Source: Calderihabitans maritimus
Lineage (GTDB): Bacteria; Bacillota; KKC1; Calderihabitantales; Calderihabitantaceae
DNA length: 35,678 nucleotides
Direction of reading: 5' to 3'
Assembly (NCBI RefSeq): GCF_002207765.1
Contig: NZ_BDGJ01000032.1
Span: 1 to 35,678, forward strand
Position numbers and translations under genes: made by a program. Shown in pieces: positions 16,729 through 24,639 of the stretch. The notes under the pieces are model-generated. The model saw only the letters and a program-made list of their open reading frames with translations, was not told where the DNA came from and searched no databases. How positions within the stretch are numbered: position 1 is the stretch's first letter; each line of letters starts with the position of its first letter.

Positions 16729-18291
16729 CTATAAACGTGCTTTAGCTTCCAATTTTTTTTTCACGGTGGGATAAATACTTAAATCTGCATGCGGGAGAAA
16801 AAGTCCAGACGTGTATTTTTCCATAAATTTTTGGTTATTATTTAATTCAAAATATGTTATCCTTTTAGCCAAAGCTTCTACCTCTCTCCACATATCCTGG
16901 GAAAGTAAAACTAATTTAGCCCCTTCTATAGAGCTATTACCAAGGCAAATGATATTTTGCCTCGGCAGGTCAGGATACAAACCGATGGTTACAGCAGATT
17001 CCCGGTCCATGTATTCCCCAAAAGCTCCTGCAGAATAGAAATACTTCAGCTCATGAATTGAACACCCGACCTCTTCCATCAAGACTTCCACAGCTGCATT
17101 GACCGCCGCTTTGGTGCGTAGTAAATTCTTAATGTCTTTCTGGGAAATTATAATATCTTTTCCCGTTGCCGTTTCTTCTGCCGGAGCCACGACAAAATGC
17201 TGAATATCTTCGATGAAATGGCCCGACCGGTCAATTATACCTGCCAGTAGAAGTTCTGCCAAGCAATCAACCAGGCCGGAACCACAGATGCCTTTTGCCT
17301 TTCCTCCGCCGATAACCTGGTAATCAACTTTGCCTGTGCGGGGATTAATTTTGATCCTATTTATAGCACCTTTTTCCGCGCGCATTCCATGGGCGGCAGC
17401 ACCTCCCTCTAGGGCGGGCCCGGCTGCCCCGGCGCAGGCTACCAACCATTCGCAGTTGCCTAAAACGATTTCTCCATTTGTGCCGATATCCACTAAAAGG
17501 GACAGATATGGTTGCTCGTACATTCCGCTGACTAAAACTCCGGCAATTACATCACCACCTACATAACTACCAATACATGGCAAACAATAAACTACTGCTT
17601 GAGGATTGATGTGAACTCCCACTGCCGACGCACGCAGTGGTCCCGTGCTGTTAACTACAGGAGTATATGGCTCCCGACAAATGTAAGTGGGTTCCAACCC
17701 TAAAAAGAGGTGTATCATGGTAGTGTTACCGGCTACGGTTAACGCGCAAAGTTCATTTCTATCAATGGAAGCTTCTGCCGCTATTTGACCGACCAGTTGG
17801 TTGATGGTTCCAAGTAATGTTCGCCGGAGATTTTGTAGCCCTTTTTCAGTACTGCCCAAATGAATTCTGGTCAAAATGTCCTCACCGTATTGGATCTGGC
17901 CGTTATATTCCGAAGCTTTTGCCAGAACGTGGCCGGTATTCAGGTCTACCAGGTAGATAACAATCGTTGTAGTACCTATATCCAGTGCCAGTCCGTAGTG
18001 CCGGTCTATATGCCGGCCGGGTTCCACGTTTATTATCCAGGGATTATTTGGTATTTCGGCGGTTGTAATGGTAACTCCCCAGTTCGCTTCTCGAAGAGAC
18101 GAGGGAAGTTTTCGTATAACCTCCAGTGGAATATCTGCTTGTCTTAGTCTTTCAGGCAGGTAGCGGCGCACTCGTTCGACGTCGGCTTGGTTATCCATTT
18201 TATTGGGAGGCTTCAGCTCAATAAAATACTTTCTGGTCAAAGGGTTTAATTCGACTTCTCTCCCCTGCCCGTGGGTTAAGATACTTACCAT
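16729..18291 (-). CDS. RACo-like ASKHA ATPase lacking the N-terminal ferredoxin domain
   Basis: About 520 residues of the family typified by RACo, the reductive activator of corrinoid proteins, which uses ATP to return inactive Co(II) corrinoids to Co(I). A short linker region (about 1-95) precedes the ATPase core: YGLALDIGTTTIVIYLVD (phosphate 1), AGNTTMIHLFLG, LLVDIGTNGEIVLG (phosphate 2), GICGSGLVD and GAFGEYMD. Typical relatives exceed 600 residues and begin with a plant-type [2Fe-2S] domain carrying four Cys; that domain is absent, and I see no such Cys pattern upstream. ATG 18291 (after TAGGACGGTG) is preferred to GTG 18300. It is monocistronic, with its own terminator. The electron donor would have to be a separate protein. 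Confidence 0.82.
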   Translation of the reverse strand: MVSILTHGQGREVELNPLTRKYFIELKPPNKMDNQADVERVRRYLPERLRQADIPLEVIRKLPSSLREANWGVTITTAEIPNNPWIINVEPGRHIDRHYGLALDIGTTTIVIYLVDLNTGHVLAKASEYNGQIQYGEDILTRIHLGSTEKGLQNLRRTLLGTINQLVGQIAAEASIDRNELCALTVAGNTTMIHLFLGLEPTYICREPYTPVVNSTGPLRASAVGVHINPQAVVYCLPCIGSYVGGDVIAGVLVSGMYEQPYLSLLVDIGTNGEIVLGNCEWLVACAGAAGPALEGGAAAHGMRAEKGAINRIKINPRTGKVDYQVIGGGKAKGICGSGLVDCLAELLLAGIIDRSGHFIEDIQHFVVAPAEETATGKDIIISQKDIKNLLRTKAAVNAAVEVLMEEVGCSIHELKYFYSAGAFGEYMDRESAVTIGLYPDLPRQNIICLGNSSIEGAKLVLLSQDMWREVEALAKRITYFELNNNQKFMEKYTSGLFLPHADLSIYPTVKKKLEAKARL

Positions 18292-18655
18292 AACTATCAC
18301 CGTCCTAGCACTAAATTTTAAAGTGTGTCAACAATTTATTTATTTTTGCCTTCTATCGACAGTAAGAATGTTACTAATTGTTTTGAAATTAAGTATAACA
18401 TAAGTCTATCGTGATCATAATTGTCGTTTAAAATAGGAATTATAAGCGCGCCTTATAAGTACCTAAAATATGGCTAAAGAAATTCTACCTACCTTTGTCC
18501 ATGGTAGAGAGAAGGACTTCTGTGAACGAAACTCTGGTCCATCTATACTATGATCCGGGAAATTGATTGATTTTTTCTGTTTTTTGTTATACAATAATAG
18601 AAACACAGCGTATTTATCTCCTAGATCTCAGGAAGGTTTTCGGGGGTAGCACAGG
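18292..18655. other. divergent intergenic region
   Basis: AT-rich spacer between the minus-strand ASKHA gene and the plus-strand XRE gene. Apart from the plus-strand promoter at 18567-18595 and a TTATACTT -10-like element on the minus strand near 18395, I see no gene or repeat. Confidence 0.5.
18567..18595 (+). promoter_or_regulatory. sigma-A-type promoter of the triple-XRE gene
   Basis: TTGATT (18567-18572), a 17-base spacer and TACAAT (18590-18595), about 60 bases upstream of the ATG at 18656. The spacing and -10 are near consensus. Confidence 0.6.
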
Positions 18656-19594
18656 ATGTCAATCGGAGAAAAGCTGAAGAAGTTGCGTGAAGAAAGGCAC
18701 ATTTCACTGGAGGAACTGGCAGATAAGATTGGTGTTCCCGTTCGTTGTCTTGAAGATGTAGAGCAAGGCAAGAAACGGTTGGGCAGTAAATCCCTAAAGG
18801 AAATCGCCTGCCTGCTGGGGGCTCCGGAGGACTATTTTGTTACCGGTGATGATGAAGTCGAGCAGGAAATTGATCCCCCGAATGAAACCGTGGAATATAT
18901 TAGCAGTGCTGTGGGGAGAAGGATCAGACAGCTCAGAGAAGAAAAAGGTCTGACCCTGGTCGAATGCGGCAGGAGGGCGGGAATTTCCTATACCCATATC
19001 AGCGAAATAGAGAGAGGAAACACCTGTCCCTCGTTGAAGACCCTGGAAAAACTGGCTCGAGTACTTGAAGTTCCTTTAACCTACTTCCTTTCCAATGGTT
19101 CCTTTGCAACCATGGGAGACCGGATTCGAAAGCTCAGAGAGGCCCAGGGCCTCACCCAGGCAAAGCTGGCTCGGCAGATCGGTATTTCCGACAGCCTAAT
19201 TGCCCAAGTGGAAACAGGGAAGGCGCAGCCATCCCTGAATACCCTGGAACGACTGGCAGATGTGCTGGGAGTTTCTCCGTCTTACTTTCTTGCTAAAGAA
19301 GACGAGTTCAGGCGGGATAACCCTGTGATACCCTTAAAGGAATGGACTGTCAACAAAAAGATAGATACTATCCTAGAATTGCTGCAAGAGGCCTCTGATC
19401 AAGACCTGGATTTTCTAGCAGGGTTGATCCGATATTTGTGGGAATACCGTGGTCATGATAGGAACCAGGTGGACGATCCCGTTATTGCGCAAATTGTTGA
19501 GTTGTTAAAGAAGTTCACGGATGAAGAAAAACGCTCCGTCCTGGATTATATAAAATTCATCGAAAGCAGGCGCGAGGTTGAGGCGAAGGTTTAG
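18656..19594 (+). CDS. transcriptional regulator with three tandem XRE/Cro HTH domains
   Basis: A 312-residue protein containing three complete Cro/CI-type helix-turn-helix domains: residues 3-61 (LKKLREERHISLEELADKIG), 85-144 (IRQLREEKGLTLVECGRRAG) and 153-211 (IRKLREAQGLTQAKLARQIG). Each ends with the LEKLARVLEVPLTYFL-type motif, so the domain has been triplicated. The remaining 100 residues (about 212-312) are helical and charged, without a recognised sensor domain. The gene lies 100 bases upstream of the mini sulfite reductase and in the same direction, so it may control it. The start is ATG 18656; only a loose GGGGGTAGCA lies upstream. Confidence 0.85.
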   Translation: MSIGEKLKKLREERHISLEELADKIGVPVRCLEDVEQGKKRLGSKSLKEIACLLGAPEDYFVTGDDEVEQEIDPPNETVEYISSAVGRRIRQLREEKGLTLVECGRRAGISYTHISEIERGNTCPSLKTLEKLARVLEVPLTYFLSNGSFATMGDRIRKLREAQGLTQAKLARQIGISDSLIAQVETGKAQPSLNTLERLADVLGVSPSYFLAKEDEFRRDNPVIPLKEWTVNKKIDTILELLQEASDQDLDFLAGLIRYLWEYRGHDRNQVDDPVIAQIVELLKKFTDEEKRSVLDYIKFIESRREVEAKV

Positions 19595-19694
19595 CGTTGA
19601 TTAGTCCATACTTTGAAACGAGATTTGTTATAGGTAATAGATTGTGATAATGGCAACATTCTCATGCTTATTAGATAGAGAAGAGGGGAGAAGC

Positions 19695-20570
19695 ATGCGG
19701 AGCTTCTTTTCCCAAAAACAATCAAATTTTTCCACCATTCGCCTCAGGGTACCCGTAGGAATTATTTATGTGGAACAGCTGGATGCCCTAAAGGAGGTAG
19801 CTGCCCGCTATGGAAGCGGGCGTCTGCACCTTACCGTTCGTAAGACGGTGGAGATTCCCGGTGTAGCTAATAAGGACATTCCCCGGGCTATTGCGCAGCT
19901 GGCGTCTGTTGGGTGGTACTCCAGCGCATTTGGCGATAACATCCGAAATGTAGTAGCCTGTCCAGGAGCTTATAGCTGTCCGAATGCCCAGGTGGATACC
20001 CAATCCCTTGGCTTGGAGATCGACAGTAATTTTGCCTCAGAGGAAGACTTACCAGCGAAAATAAAAATTGCCGTAGCTGGCTGCCCTAATTCTTGTACCC
20101 ATCCTATACTTAATGATATCGGAATTATAGGAGTCACCAGGGTTAAGGTACTGCAGGATAAATGTGAGCGTTGTTACATTTGTGTAGAAGATTACTGCCG
20201 GGAAAACGCCATTAAAAAATCAGAGGAAGGACAAGTAATTATCGACCCTGAGGCTTGTGTAGATTGTGGTGAATGCGTGGGAAAATGCTTATCTAATGCG
20301 CTGGTTGCCGAAAGCAGAGCCTACCGAATTTTTGTGGGTGGGAAACTGGGCCGGCACCCGCAAATCGGCACTTATTTGGCCGATATTCTTACTATTCCTG
20401 AGGTAGTTGACATGGTAGAGGTAGTTCTGGCCGTTTACAAGAAGTATGGGCAACCCGGTGAACGGCTGGGTGAGTTGATTAATCGTCTTTCGATGGAACG
20501 TTTCCGGCAATTGGTTGTGGATTACCGAAAGCAAAAAGTGAAAGTGGCTTGTGCGCAACTTGTTTACTGA
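19695..20570 (+). CDS. small siroheme sulfite/nitrite reductase with two [4Fe-4S] ferredoxin motifs
   Basis: A 291-residue single-module siroheme reductase. An N-terminal NIR/SIR ferredoxin-like half domain (residues 12-70) comes first. The siroheme-[4Fe-4S] Cys set follows: CPGAYSC (Cys89, Cys95) and CPNSC (Cys130, Cys134). Inserted after it is a 2x[4Fe-4S] ferredoxin (Cys157/160/163/168 and Cys188/191/194/198). This layout matches small, low-molecular-weight sulfite reductases and the catalytic part of methanogen Fsr-type proteins, not DsrA/DsrB, which are longer and paired. The open frame starts at 19644, but GAGGGGAGAAGC points to ATG 19695. Likely role: assimilation or detoxification of sulfite or nitrite in the cytoplasm. 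The real substrate is undecided. Confidence 0.85.
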   Translation: MRSFFSQKQSNFSTIRLRVPVGIIYVEQLDALKEVAARYGSGRLHLTVRKTVEIPGVANKDIPRAIAQLASVGWYSSAFGDNIRNVVACPGAYSCPNAQVDTQSLGLEIDSNFASEEDLPAKIKIAVAGCPNSCTHPILNDIGIIGVTRVKVLQDKCERCYICVEDYCRENAIKKSEEGQVIIDPEACVDCGECVGKCLSNALVAESRAYRIFVGGKLGRHPQIGTYLADILTIPEVVDMVEVVLAVYKKYGQPGERLGELINRLSMERFRQLVVDYRKQKVKVACAQLVY

Positions 20571-20592
20571 GAAGAAAACATTGTCTTTTAGC

Positions 20593-20643
20593 CCTCCTTG
20601 GTAGCCCCAAATTGGCAGGCCGAGGAGGTTTTTATTTATTACA
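20593..20643 (+). terminator. rho-independent terminator after the small sulfite reductase
   Basis: CCTCCTTGG (20593-20601) pairs with CCGAGGAGG (20630-20638), one wobble, followed by TTTTTATTTATT. The stop codon is 23 bases upstream. Confidence 0.9.
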
Positions 20644-20841
20644 AATCGGAAAAGAAGTTTTCCTTGAAGCCTTTATAACTACTCAAAGAGGGATATATAA
20701 AATGCACGGAAACACCTTAAACTCAAGTTTAACGGGTTCACTTGAAAAATGGTGTCCAGGTAATCCCTAAAGACACATCTCAAGATCTCGAAGATTGGCT
20801 CAAAGCGATGGTTCTTGATACAAACCATTTACGCAAAATTA

Positions 20842-20871
20842 TTGACGCTATCTGTAAGGATATATTAGAAT
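20842..20871 (+). promoter_or_regulatory. promoter of repeat copy A
   Basis: TTGACG, 18-base spacer, TAGAAT (20866-20871). The block GATATATTNGAATA occurs twice, 22 bases apart (about 20860 and 20882), overlapping the -10 and start region. The whole arrangement is kept in copy B. Confidence 0.6.
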
Positions 20872-20877
20872 ATATAA

Positions 20878-21127
20878 TAAGATATATTGGAATACATAAT
20901 AAATAATTCATTAGGAACGAAATTTCAAGACTAAATTTTAAATCACAACGAAAAACATAATAAGAGAGAAATGGGACCTTCGCTCTTATTAAGAGGCCAG
21001 GAAGAGTTCTAAAATTATGACAGTCAAGGGGAAAGGGTGTGAACGTATACACTAGATTTACAGCCCTGAACCTGATGTTTCGGGGTATAACCTTGCAAAG
21101 TGATTTTTGACTGGGGTTCCAAGGGTC
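20878..21127 (+). ncRNA. candidate structured RNA, copy A
   Basis: Expected transcript from the promoter at 20842-20871. It can form CTCTT-ATT-AAGAG, GGTGT (21036-21040) with ACACT (21049-21053), and CCTGAA with TTCGGG. Copy B forms hairpins at matching places with different bases, which suggests compensatory change. I do not recognise a known RNA family, and expression is unproven. Confidence 0.35.
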
Positions 21128-21129
21128 TA

Positions 21130-21147
21130 ATGTTATAGTTATCACAA
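21130..21147. promoter_or_regulatory. Crp/Fnr-type palindrome in copy A
   Basis: ATGTTA-TAGTTA-TCACAA, 18 bases, resembles the TTGTGA-N6-TCACAA site of Crp/Fnr/HcpR regulators. It is followed by GCACAA, as in copy B and near the DASS gene. Confidence 0.5.
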
Positions 21148-21194
21148 GCACAATCCGGTGCCAAAGGAGGGTTTCCGGTTTTTGCTCCATTAAA

Positions 21195-21912
21195 TTCCAT
21201 TAAATATTGTCTTTTCTTCAATAATGCTCCCTTCAACATTGCTCCCTTCAACGAGCTGCGGCGTTTCCGGCTTCACAGGATAATCTTGCATGGCAACTCC
21301 CGTAGTCGAAAATGTTAACGATAGCCATAACAAAAAAGAGCGGTACACCTTTTTCCGTTGATGGTCAATCCATATTTTCTTCGCAGGCAGATCGTTAGCT
21401 TGAGGTACCCGTAAGCGAATCCTTCGTCGCAGATTAATTAACAAATGCATTTTTTAATTTCTTCGTTACTGACCAAAGTGCCTTTTAGGGTAACTGAGAA
21501 TCCGGGCGGGGATAATCGCTATCAGGTTTCTTAACTATCCGGTGTTTGATTTTGTAGTAATGAGTGGGAACGGTTTGACCGATAAATTCCAAATAGCAGT
21601 GTGGCTTTGTAGCCAAAGGAAATCCATTTTTGGGCAATAGTTACTTTATCATCAAATGTGGGTTTGTTTTTTAAAAAACAATTCTGCAGTATTTCTATTT
21701 CAAGTTTCTCAAAGTAATTTTTTTAGTCTTTCGTTTTTAGCTACGGCTTTTGTATATTCGTCAGGGTTATACGGTGGTTTGGAACTTGCCGCGATGCCCC
21801 CGTGTAAAAGCTGCCTCACCGTGTTTTTCACAGTTTCTTGCCAGAGACCAACCAGGCTTGACGATATTTCGTGTCTTCGGACCATGGTGTTGTTACGTTT
21901 AAGTAACGGCAT
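21195..21912 (-). pseudogene. decayed IS3-family transposase (OrfA/OrfB) with frameshifts
   Basis: Conceptual translation of the minus strand, changing frame several times, gives pieces in the right order for an IS3-group transposase. From 21912 down come an OrfA segment ending NPDEYTKAVAKNERLKKLL; then, in another frame, EKLEIEILQN, VTIAQKWISFGYKATLLF; then GFSVTLKGTLVSNEEIKK, a stop, and FAYGYLKLTICLRRKYGL (the HTH_21 region of OrfB); then VMAIVNIFDYGS and LSCEAGNAAA (start of the rve/DDE domain); and finally LKGALLKKRQYL. The middle linker and the rest of the catalytic domain are missing. It is inactive. I found no intact terminal repeats or target duplication. Confidence 0.75.
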
Positions 21913-22229
21913 GCCCTACCCGCACTCAAGAGGCGGAACGAACAAATAAAACAGGGCGATAGATCCTGTGAGACATGATGGGTAGCCGAGGACTAAAGAA
22001 TGCAGGTACCATTCAGAATTTAGAAGATTTAAGCTGAATGTTGTTTTAGATTATTGTTGTTAATAATAATGCCACTCGCGTGGATTTGATAGATAACTTC
22101 TTCGGGGTTACCCACAACTCCATACTTGCAAAAACTTCTGCTATCTGTATTGCAGGCGACGATCAATAAACTGCCCTCCTAGAAAAAGGAACCAATTCGG
22201 TGGAATTCTAAAAGGAGGGATGTGATGGG
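21913..22229. other. intergenic region without a recognised gene
   Basis: The stretch may still hold the outer end of the IS3 relic. Apart from a short CCAC/GTGG hairpin near 22072-22083 and the AAAGGAGGG site of the next gene, nothing is recognisable. Confidence 0.4.
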
Positions 22230-22898
22230 ATGAATAATTTGTTTGGAGGGTCTATTTTGTATTTAAGTGAAAATGAGAACAAACTCATCAAAACAGCTGG
22301 CCCTACAGTTATTTATCCTCCCGGACAGCTGGTATTTGCTGCCGGTGAAATTGCCGACCGGGTATATTTTATGGAAAAGGGTATAGTTAAAATTTTTAAG
22401 CTGACGACGTGTGGCAACTACTGTACTGTAGCCTTACGTTTTCCCGGAGATTTTATCGGGTTGGCTGAAGTTTTGTACGGTGGGCGACGGAGTTGTTATG
22501 CAGAGGTCATGGAAGAGGCCCATATGACCATTATTCAGAAGACGGTACTAGAGAATATGCTTATGCAGCATCCGGACATAGCGGTCAAGGTGGCGCAGAT
22601 ATTGGGTGCCCGCCTGCGGGAAGCCCAATCAAAGCTTTTTGAGATGGCATGCTACCAGGTGCCGAGCAGATTAGCTTTGTTGCTGCTGAAAACAAGCGAG
22701 CGTCTGGGTGAAAAGACTGACGAAGGAATCAAACTTAAAGTTAAATTTACCCATGAGGAAATGGCATATATGGTGGGCACTTCCAGGCCTAGTGTAACCG
22801 TGGCATTAAAAATGTTTGAAAAGGAAAAAAGCATAAAAAGAACCAAGAGCGGTGAAATAATAATCACTTGTGCAGAAACTTTAAAAAAATGGATTTAG
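22230..22898 (+). CDS. Crp/Fnr-family transcriptional regulator
   Basis: A 222-residue regulator with an N-terminal cyclic-nucleotide-binding-type jelly roll (about 20-135: FAAGEIADRVYFMEKGIVKIF, ALRFPGDFIGLAE), a dimer helix, and a C-terminal winged HTH (about 165-220) with recognition helix TSRPSVTVALKMFE. It lacks the N-terminal Cys cluster of classical Fnr, so it may sense a small molecule, heme or redox state by another route. AGGAGG (22213-22218) precedes ATG 22230. The gene is upstream of and parallel to the DASS/AprA-like operon, from which a terminator separates it. A Crp/Fnr-like palindrome at 23021-23038 suggests it controls that operon; this is inference. Confidence 0.9.
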   Translation: MNNLFGGSILYLSENENKLIKTAGPTVIYPPGQLVFAAGEIADRVYFMEKGIVKIFKLTTCGNYCTVALRFPGDFIGLAEVLYGGRRSCYAEVMEEAHMTIIQKTVLENMLMQHPDIAVKVAQILGARLREAQSKLFEMACYQVPSRLALLLLKTSERLGEKTDEGIKLKVKFTHEEMAYMVGTSRPSVTVALKMFEKEKSIKRTKSGEIIITCAETLKKWI

Positions 22899-22908
22899 AT
22901 TAAGTTTT

Positions 22909-22933
22909 AAGTCCCCTTAAACGGGACTTTTTT
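22909..22933 (+). terminator. rho-independent terminator of the Crp/Fnr gene
   Basis: AAGTCCC (22909-22915), loop CTTAAAC, GGGACTT (22923-22929), then T4 (22930-22933, six T counting the last two of the stem), ten bases after the stop. Confidence 0.9.
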
Positions 22934-23020
22934 GTTGTTAGCTAACTTACATACAGGATGTAACAAAAATACTTTGGTCACGTTGATTGATAAACAGAAA
23001 ACTGGGTTCTTCATGTGTTA

Positions 23021-23038
23021 TTGTTAAAGTGCGCACAA
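23021..23038. promoter_or_regulatory. Crp/Fnr-type palindrome upstream of the DASS/AprA-like operon
   Basis: TTGTTA-AAGTGC-GCACAA, followed by ACACAA, lies 130 bases before the TTG start of the transporter. The surrounding block TATTGTTANAGTNNNCACAARCACAA also occurs at 31515-31540 and, with one change, at 21128-21153. No clear -35/-10 pair could be chosen. Confidence 0.5.
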
Positions 23039-23167
23039 ACACAAAAGCTGGAAATGGGGGGACCTGGGTATCCGGAAGAAAGCGGTGGATACAGAGGGGC
23101 GTGTTAGGAAAAATCGTTAATGTCTTGGGACGGGTTATTCAAAAAAGAAAGATGAGGAGGAGATAAT

Positions 23168-24637
23168 TTGAGTACTGAAATTGTAAGTGTGAAGAAACAA
23201 GAAGTATTTGATTTAGACAAGAAAAAACTTTTAAGTTTAATAATTGCTTTTGTAATAATGTTAGGACTACATTTTGCGCCTGAACTTCCTGGATTATCTT
23301 CTCAAGGACAATCGGTGCTTGCAGTATTTCTTTGGTTTATGATTGTCATGATCTCTGGTTCTCTACATCGTTTTGTGGTGGGGTTTGCTGCGCCATTGTT
23401 TATAACAATACTGACAGATTTCAAGGTGGCTGAAGCATTTTCTGCCTTTACCGGAAAAGCATTCTTTTTAGCAATCGGCGCATTCGTATATGCAGGAATT
23501 ATGGTGGCTACTCCATTGGGAAAACGAATTGCAATTGGAATTACAGATTTGTTCAGGTCTATAAGGGTTCCCAGAATTTTACTAGGACTGTGTGTAGCAG
23601 ACTTCTGTATAAGCGGATTTTTGCCAACGGTAGCTGAAACTGGATTGTTATTACCTCTAGCAAAAGGTTTCAGCGGATTGACCAGGGGTAAGGAACACCT
23701 GCCGGAGGTCAAAAGAATTAATAATGGATTATTTTTACTTGTTTGTGGTTTGATGCCTCTATTTACCAGTTTATTAATATTAACAGCCCACTTCCCCAAT
23801 ATTCTAATGGCGGGATTCATGGAAAAGGCAGGTATTACCATTACGTGGATGGACTGGCTGAAACTTAACCTACCTTTATGGGGATTAATGCCCGTGGCCT
23901 ATTTCTATACAATATGGTACTTCAAGCTCTGGAAAGTGGAAATTCCTGGGGCCAACGAAGAACTCCCCAGGATGAAGAAGGAACTGGGAAAAATAACATG
24001 GCCGGAAAAATGGGCTTTGATGTCTTTAGGCATTTGTCTTTTCCTCTGGATTACCGAAAAATCACTTCACAATATAAATACAGGAATGGTAGCTATACTC
24101 TTAGTCTTCCTAGTCTTTCTGCCCTTTGGCAAAATTAAGTTCGAAACAATTGCTCCTCACATCATGTGGGACGTATGGATTCTACTGGGTGGAGCTATTT
24201 CTCTAGGAACCGCATTATACAAGTCTGGGGCGGTAAAGTGGATGGTAGACCTTATACTTTCTCCCATGGAAAGCAAGATAATAGGCTTGCCGCCAATATT
24301 GATACTTTTAATTGTTGTGATAGGTACTCAGATTGCGAGAGCAGGTATCGTTAGTGCTGCTGCAATGGGAGCTATGTTTATACCATTGACAATGGCCATG
24401 GCACCGGAACTCGGCTTTAATGTTCTACCTTTTACCCTAATCGTTGTAAATTGCCTGAGTTACTCATTCTTCCTTCCCATGTCTATTACAGCCTTTTTCA
24501 TTGCATGGGGTGCTTCTGATATGTCAATGGGAGAAGTAATAAAATTTGGTACTCCCCTGTCAATAATTTGCAACTTGTATGTAATTATAAGTTTGAGCAT
24601 ATGGCTACCAATTATCGGGTACCCATTGACGATATAG
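23168..24637 (+). CDS. DASS-family (SLC13-like) anion transporter with altered SNT motifs
   Basis: A 489-residue membrane protein with a cytoplasmic N-terminus (about 25 residues) and about 12 hydrophobic helices in two repeats, matching the divalent-anion:sodium symporter family that carries dicarboxylates or sulfate. The two places where DASS proteins normally show Ser-Asn-Thr (Na+ and substrate binding) read FLPTVAETGLLLPLA and ARAGIVSAAAMGAMFIPL, so both SNT triplets are missing and the substrate or coupling ion may be unusual. The start is TTG 23168 directly after AGGAGGAGATAA. It is the first gene upstream of the AprA-like/Hdr genes and likely imports their substrate or exports a product; this is inference. 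Confidence 0.85.
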   Translation: MSTEIVSVKKQEVFDLDKKKLLSLIIAFVIMLGLHFAPELPGLSSQGQSVLAVFLWFMIVMISGSLHRFVVGFAAPLFITILTDFKVAEAFSAFTGKAFFLAIGAFVYAGIMVATPLGKRIAIGITDLFRSIRVPRILLGLCVADFCISGFLPTVAETGLLLPLAKGFSGLTRGKEHLPEVKRINNGLFLLVCGLMPLFTSLLILTAHFPNILMAGFMEKAGITITWMDWLKLNLPLWGLMPVAYFYTIWYFKLWKVEIPGANEELPRMKKELGKITWPEKWALMSLGICLFLWITEKSLHNINTGMVAILLVFLVFLPFGKIKFETIAPHIMWDVWILLGGAISLGTALYKSGAVKWMVDLILSPMESKIIGLPPILILLIVVIGTQIARAGIVSAAAMGAMFIPLTMAMAPELGFNVLPFTLIVVNCLSYSFFLPMSITAFFIAWGASDMSMGEVIKFGTPLSIICNLYVIISLSIWLPIIGYPLTI

Positions 24638-24639
24638 CT

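Larger units (their letters stand above)
20842..21161 (+). repeat. long diverged repeat, copy A
   Basis: This stretch and 31251-31547 are diverged copies of one element of about 300 bp. The first 63 bases (20842-20904 against 31251-31313) match at 57 positions by hand count. The last 30 (21132-21161 against 31518-31547) match at 26. The middle is less similar in sequence but keeps blocks such as ACCTTCG, AGTTCT/GGTTCT, and CAGT(C/T)AAGGGGAAA. Copy A sits in a gene-poor stretch beside a decayed transposase. The long minus-strand reading frame across it has no recognisable product. Confidence 0.8.

Noticed and set aside
20780-21190. 136-codon minus-strand open frame across repeat copy A as a real gene
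   Set aside because: It has no recognisable domain and no good ribosome binding site. The similarity to the minus-strand frame in copy B is explained by the nucleotide repeat itself.
21656-21949. 97-codon plus-strand open frame
   Set aside because: It is antisense to the IS3 transposase relic, whose minus-strand translation is clearly recognisable.
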